A stretch of 64,000 nt of DNA. Origin: Korobacter sp963758505 (GTDB taxonomy: Bacteria > Acidobacteriota > Terriglobia > Terriglobales > Acidobacteriaceae). A program made the translations under genes and the position numbers. Location of the stretch: positions 1 to 64,000 of the forward strand of contig CAVWVJ010000001.1 in NCBI GenBank assembly GCA_963758505.1, written 5' to 3'. How positions within the stretch are numbered: the first letter of the stretch is position 1; each line of letters starts with the position of its first letter. The notes under the pieces are model-generated. The model was not told the origin of the DNA. It saw only the letters and a list, made by a program, of their open reading frames with translations, and ran no database searches. Positions 63,782 to 64,000 of this stretch are shown here, in pieces.

Positions 63782-64000
63782 TCATTCCTCTCCGACGCGC
63801 CTTTTGTCATATTTCTGGGTAGTGGTCACATCTGAATGCCCAAGGAGGCGGCGCACCGTGAGTACGTCGACGCCTGCTTCCAACAGGTGAGTAGCAAAAG
63901 AGCGGCGTAAGTCGTGTGCCGTGAATCGTGCGACTCCGGCCTGTCCGGCTCATTTATTCAGGATTACGCTCAACGAACGTCCATTCAGGGCTGAGCTCCC
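63782..64000 (-). pseudogene. Tyrosine recombinase (phage-type integrase) C-terminal part with an in-frame stop, cut by window end
   Basis: On the minus strand the frame reads ALNGRSLSVILNK, then TGA (63950-63952), then AGQAGVARFTAHDLRRSF and LTVRRLLGHSDVTTTQKYD, followed by KRRVGEE and a stop at 63782. HDLRR supplies the HxxR motif, GHS the second His and KYD the nucleophile Tyr, so the catalytic part is otherwise intact. The TGA falls where such proteins usually have Arg or Trp. The upstream part is outside the window. This is probably a recently inactivated element integrase; a miscalled base is the alternative. Confidence 0.85.

Noticed and set aside
1..64000. CRISPR array
   Set aside because: No regularly spaced direct repeats were seen; the only perfect tandem repeat is the 23-bp pair at 35981.

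Overview
The window reads like a chromosome segment of an Acidobacteriota (Terriglobia-type) bacterium. This is inferred from gene content, not from a marker gene. It carries a TonB receptor with an N-terminal carboxypeptidase-regulatory-like domain, serine/threonine kinases and a winged-helix regulator that both carry TolB-like/TPR tails, YXWGXW-repeat envelope proteins, and a caa3 oxidase operon with ctaG. No rRNA, tRNA or CRISPR array was recognised.

Layout. Bases 1-10000 hold a metal/siderophore-type uptake block: TonB receptor, DUF917 protein, hydantoinase-like ATPase-fold protein, PaiB-type flavin protein and an outer-membrane protein on the plus strand, then a convergent MFS transporter and a PepSY membrane protein. 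Bases 10000-17000 hold a MocR regulator, an amino-acid permease, an amidohydrolase and an S9 oligopeptidase, a set consistent with peptide and amino-acid use. Bases 17000-28800 are an accessory, partly decayed stretch: a 238-bp duplication, a frameshifted MOSC gene, a methyltransferase, a winged-helix/TPR regulator, a YXWGXW gene with many indels, a dual-specificity phosphatase and very small genes. Bases 28800-34800 hold a response regulator with a zinc ribbon, a multihaem cytochrome, a VOC protein, UDP-glucose dehydrogenase and a YncE-like beta-propeller. Bases 35300-42000 hold recombinase remnants, small envelope proteins and a DUF892 gene split by a 1284-bp IS5-family element. Bases 42000-52300 carry an MscS channel, an HbpS/GlcG-like protein and a tight nine-gene operon. 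Bases 52800-60000 hold a HigBA-like pair with a shortened toxin, a zinc-finger mini-protein and two paralogous kinases, each with a recognisable promoter. Bases 60000-64000 hold a PHP-domain protein, a secreted HExxE protein and a broken integrase at the edge.

The most coherent system is the operon at 43830-52304: a XoxF-type PQQ alcohol dehydrogenase, XoxJ-like binding protein, lipoprotein cytochrome c, cytochrome oxidase subunits II (with its own haem domain), I and III, a small membrane protein, CtaG and a second lipoprotein cytochrome c. Genes overlap or lie within 8 bases of each other. This suggests a dedicated chain from periplasmic alcohol (lanthanide-type active site) to oxygen.

The small basic protein family with a KKRWAxRKK tail occurs three times. 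Local frameshifts cluster between 17 and 28 kb and could be decay or base-calling error; the rest of the window reads cleanly.
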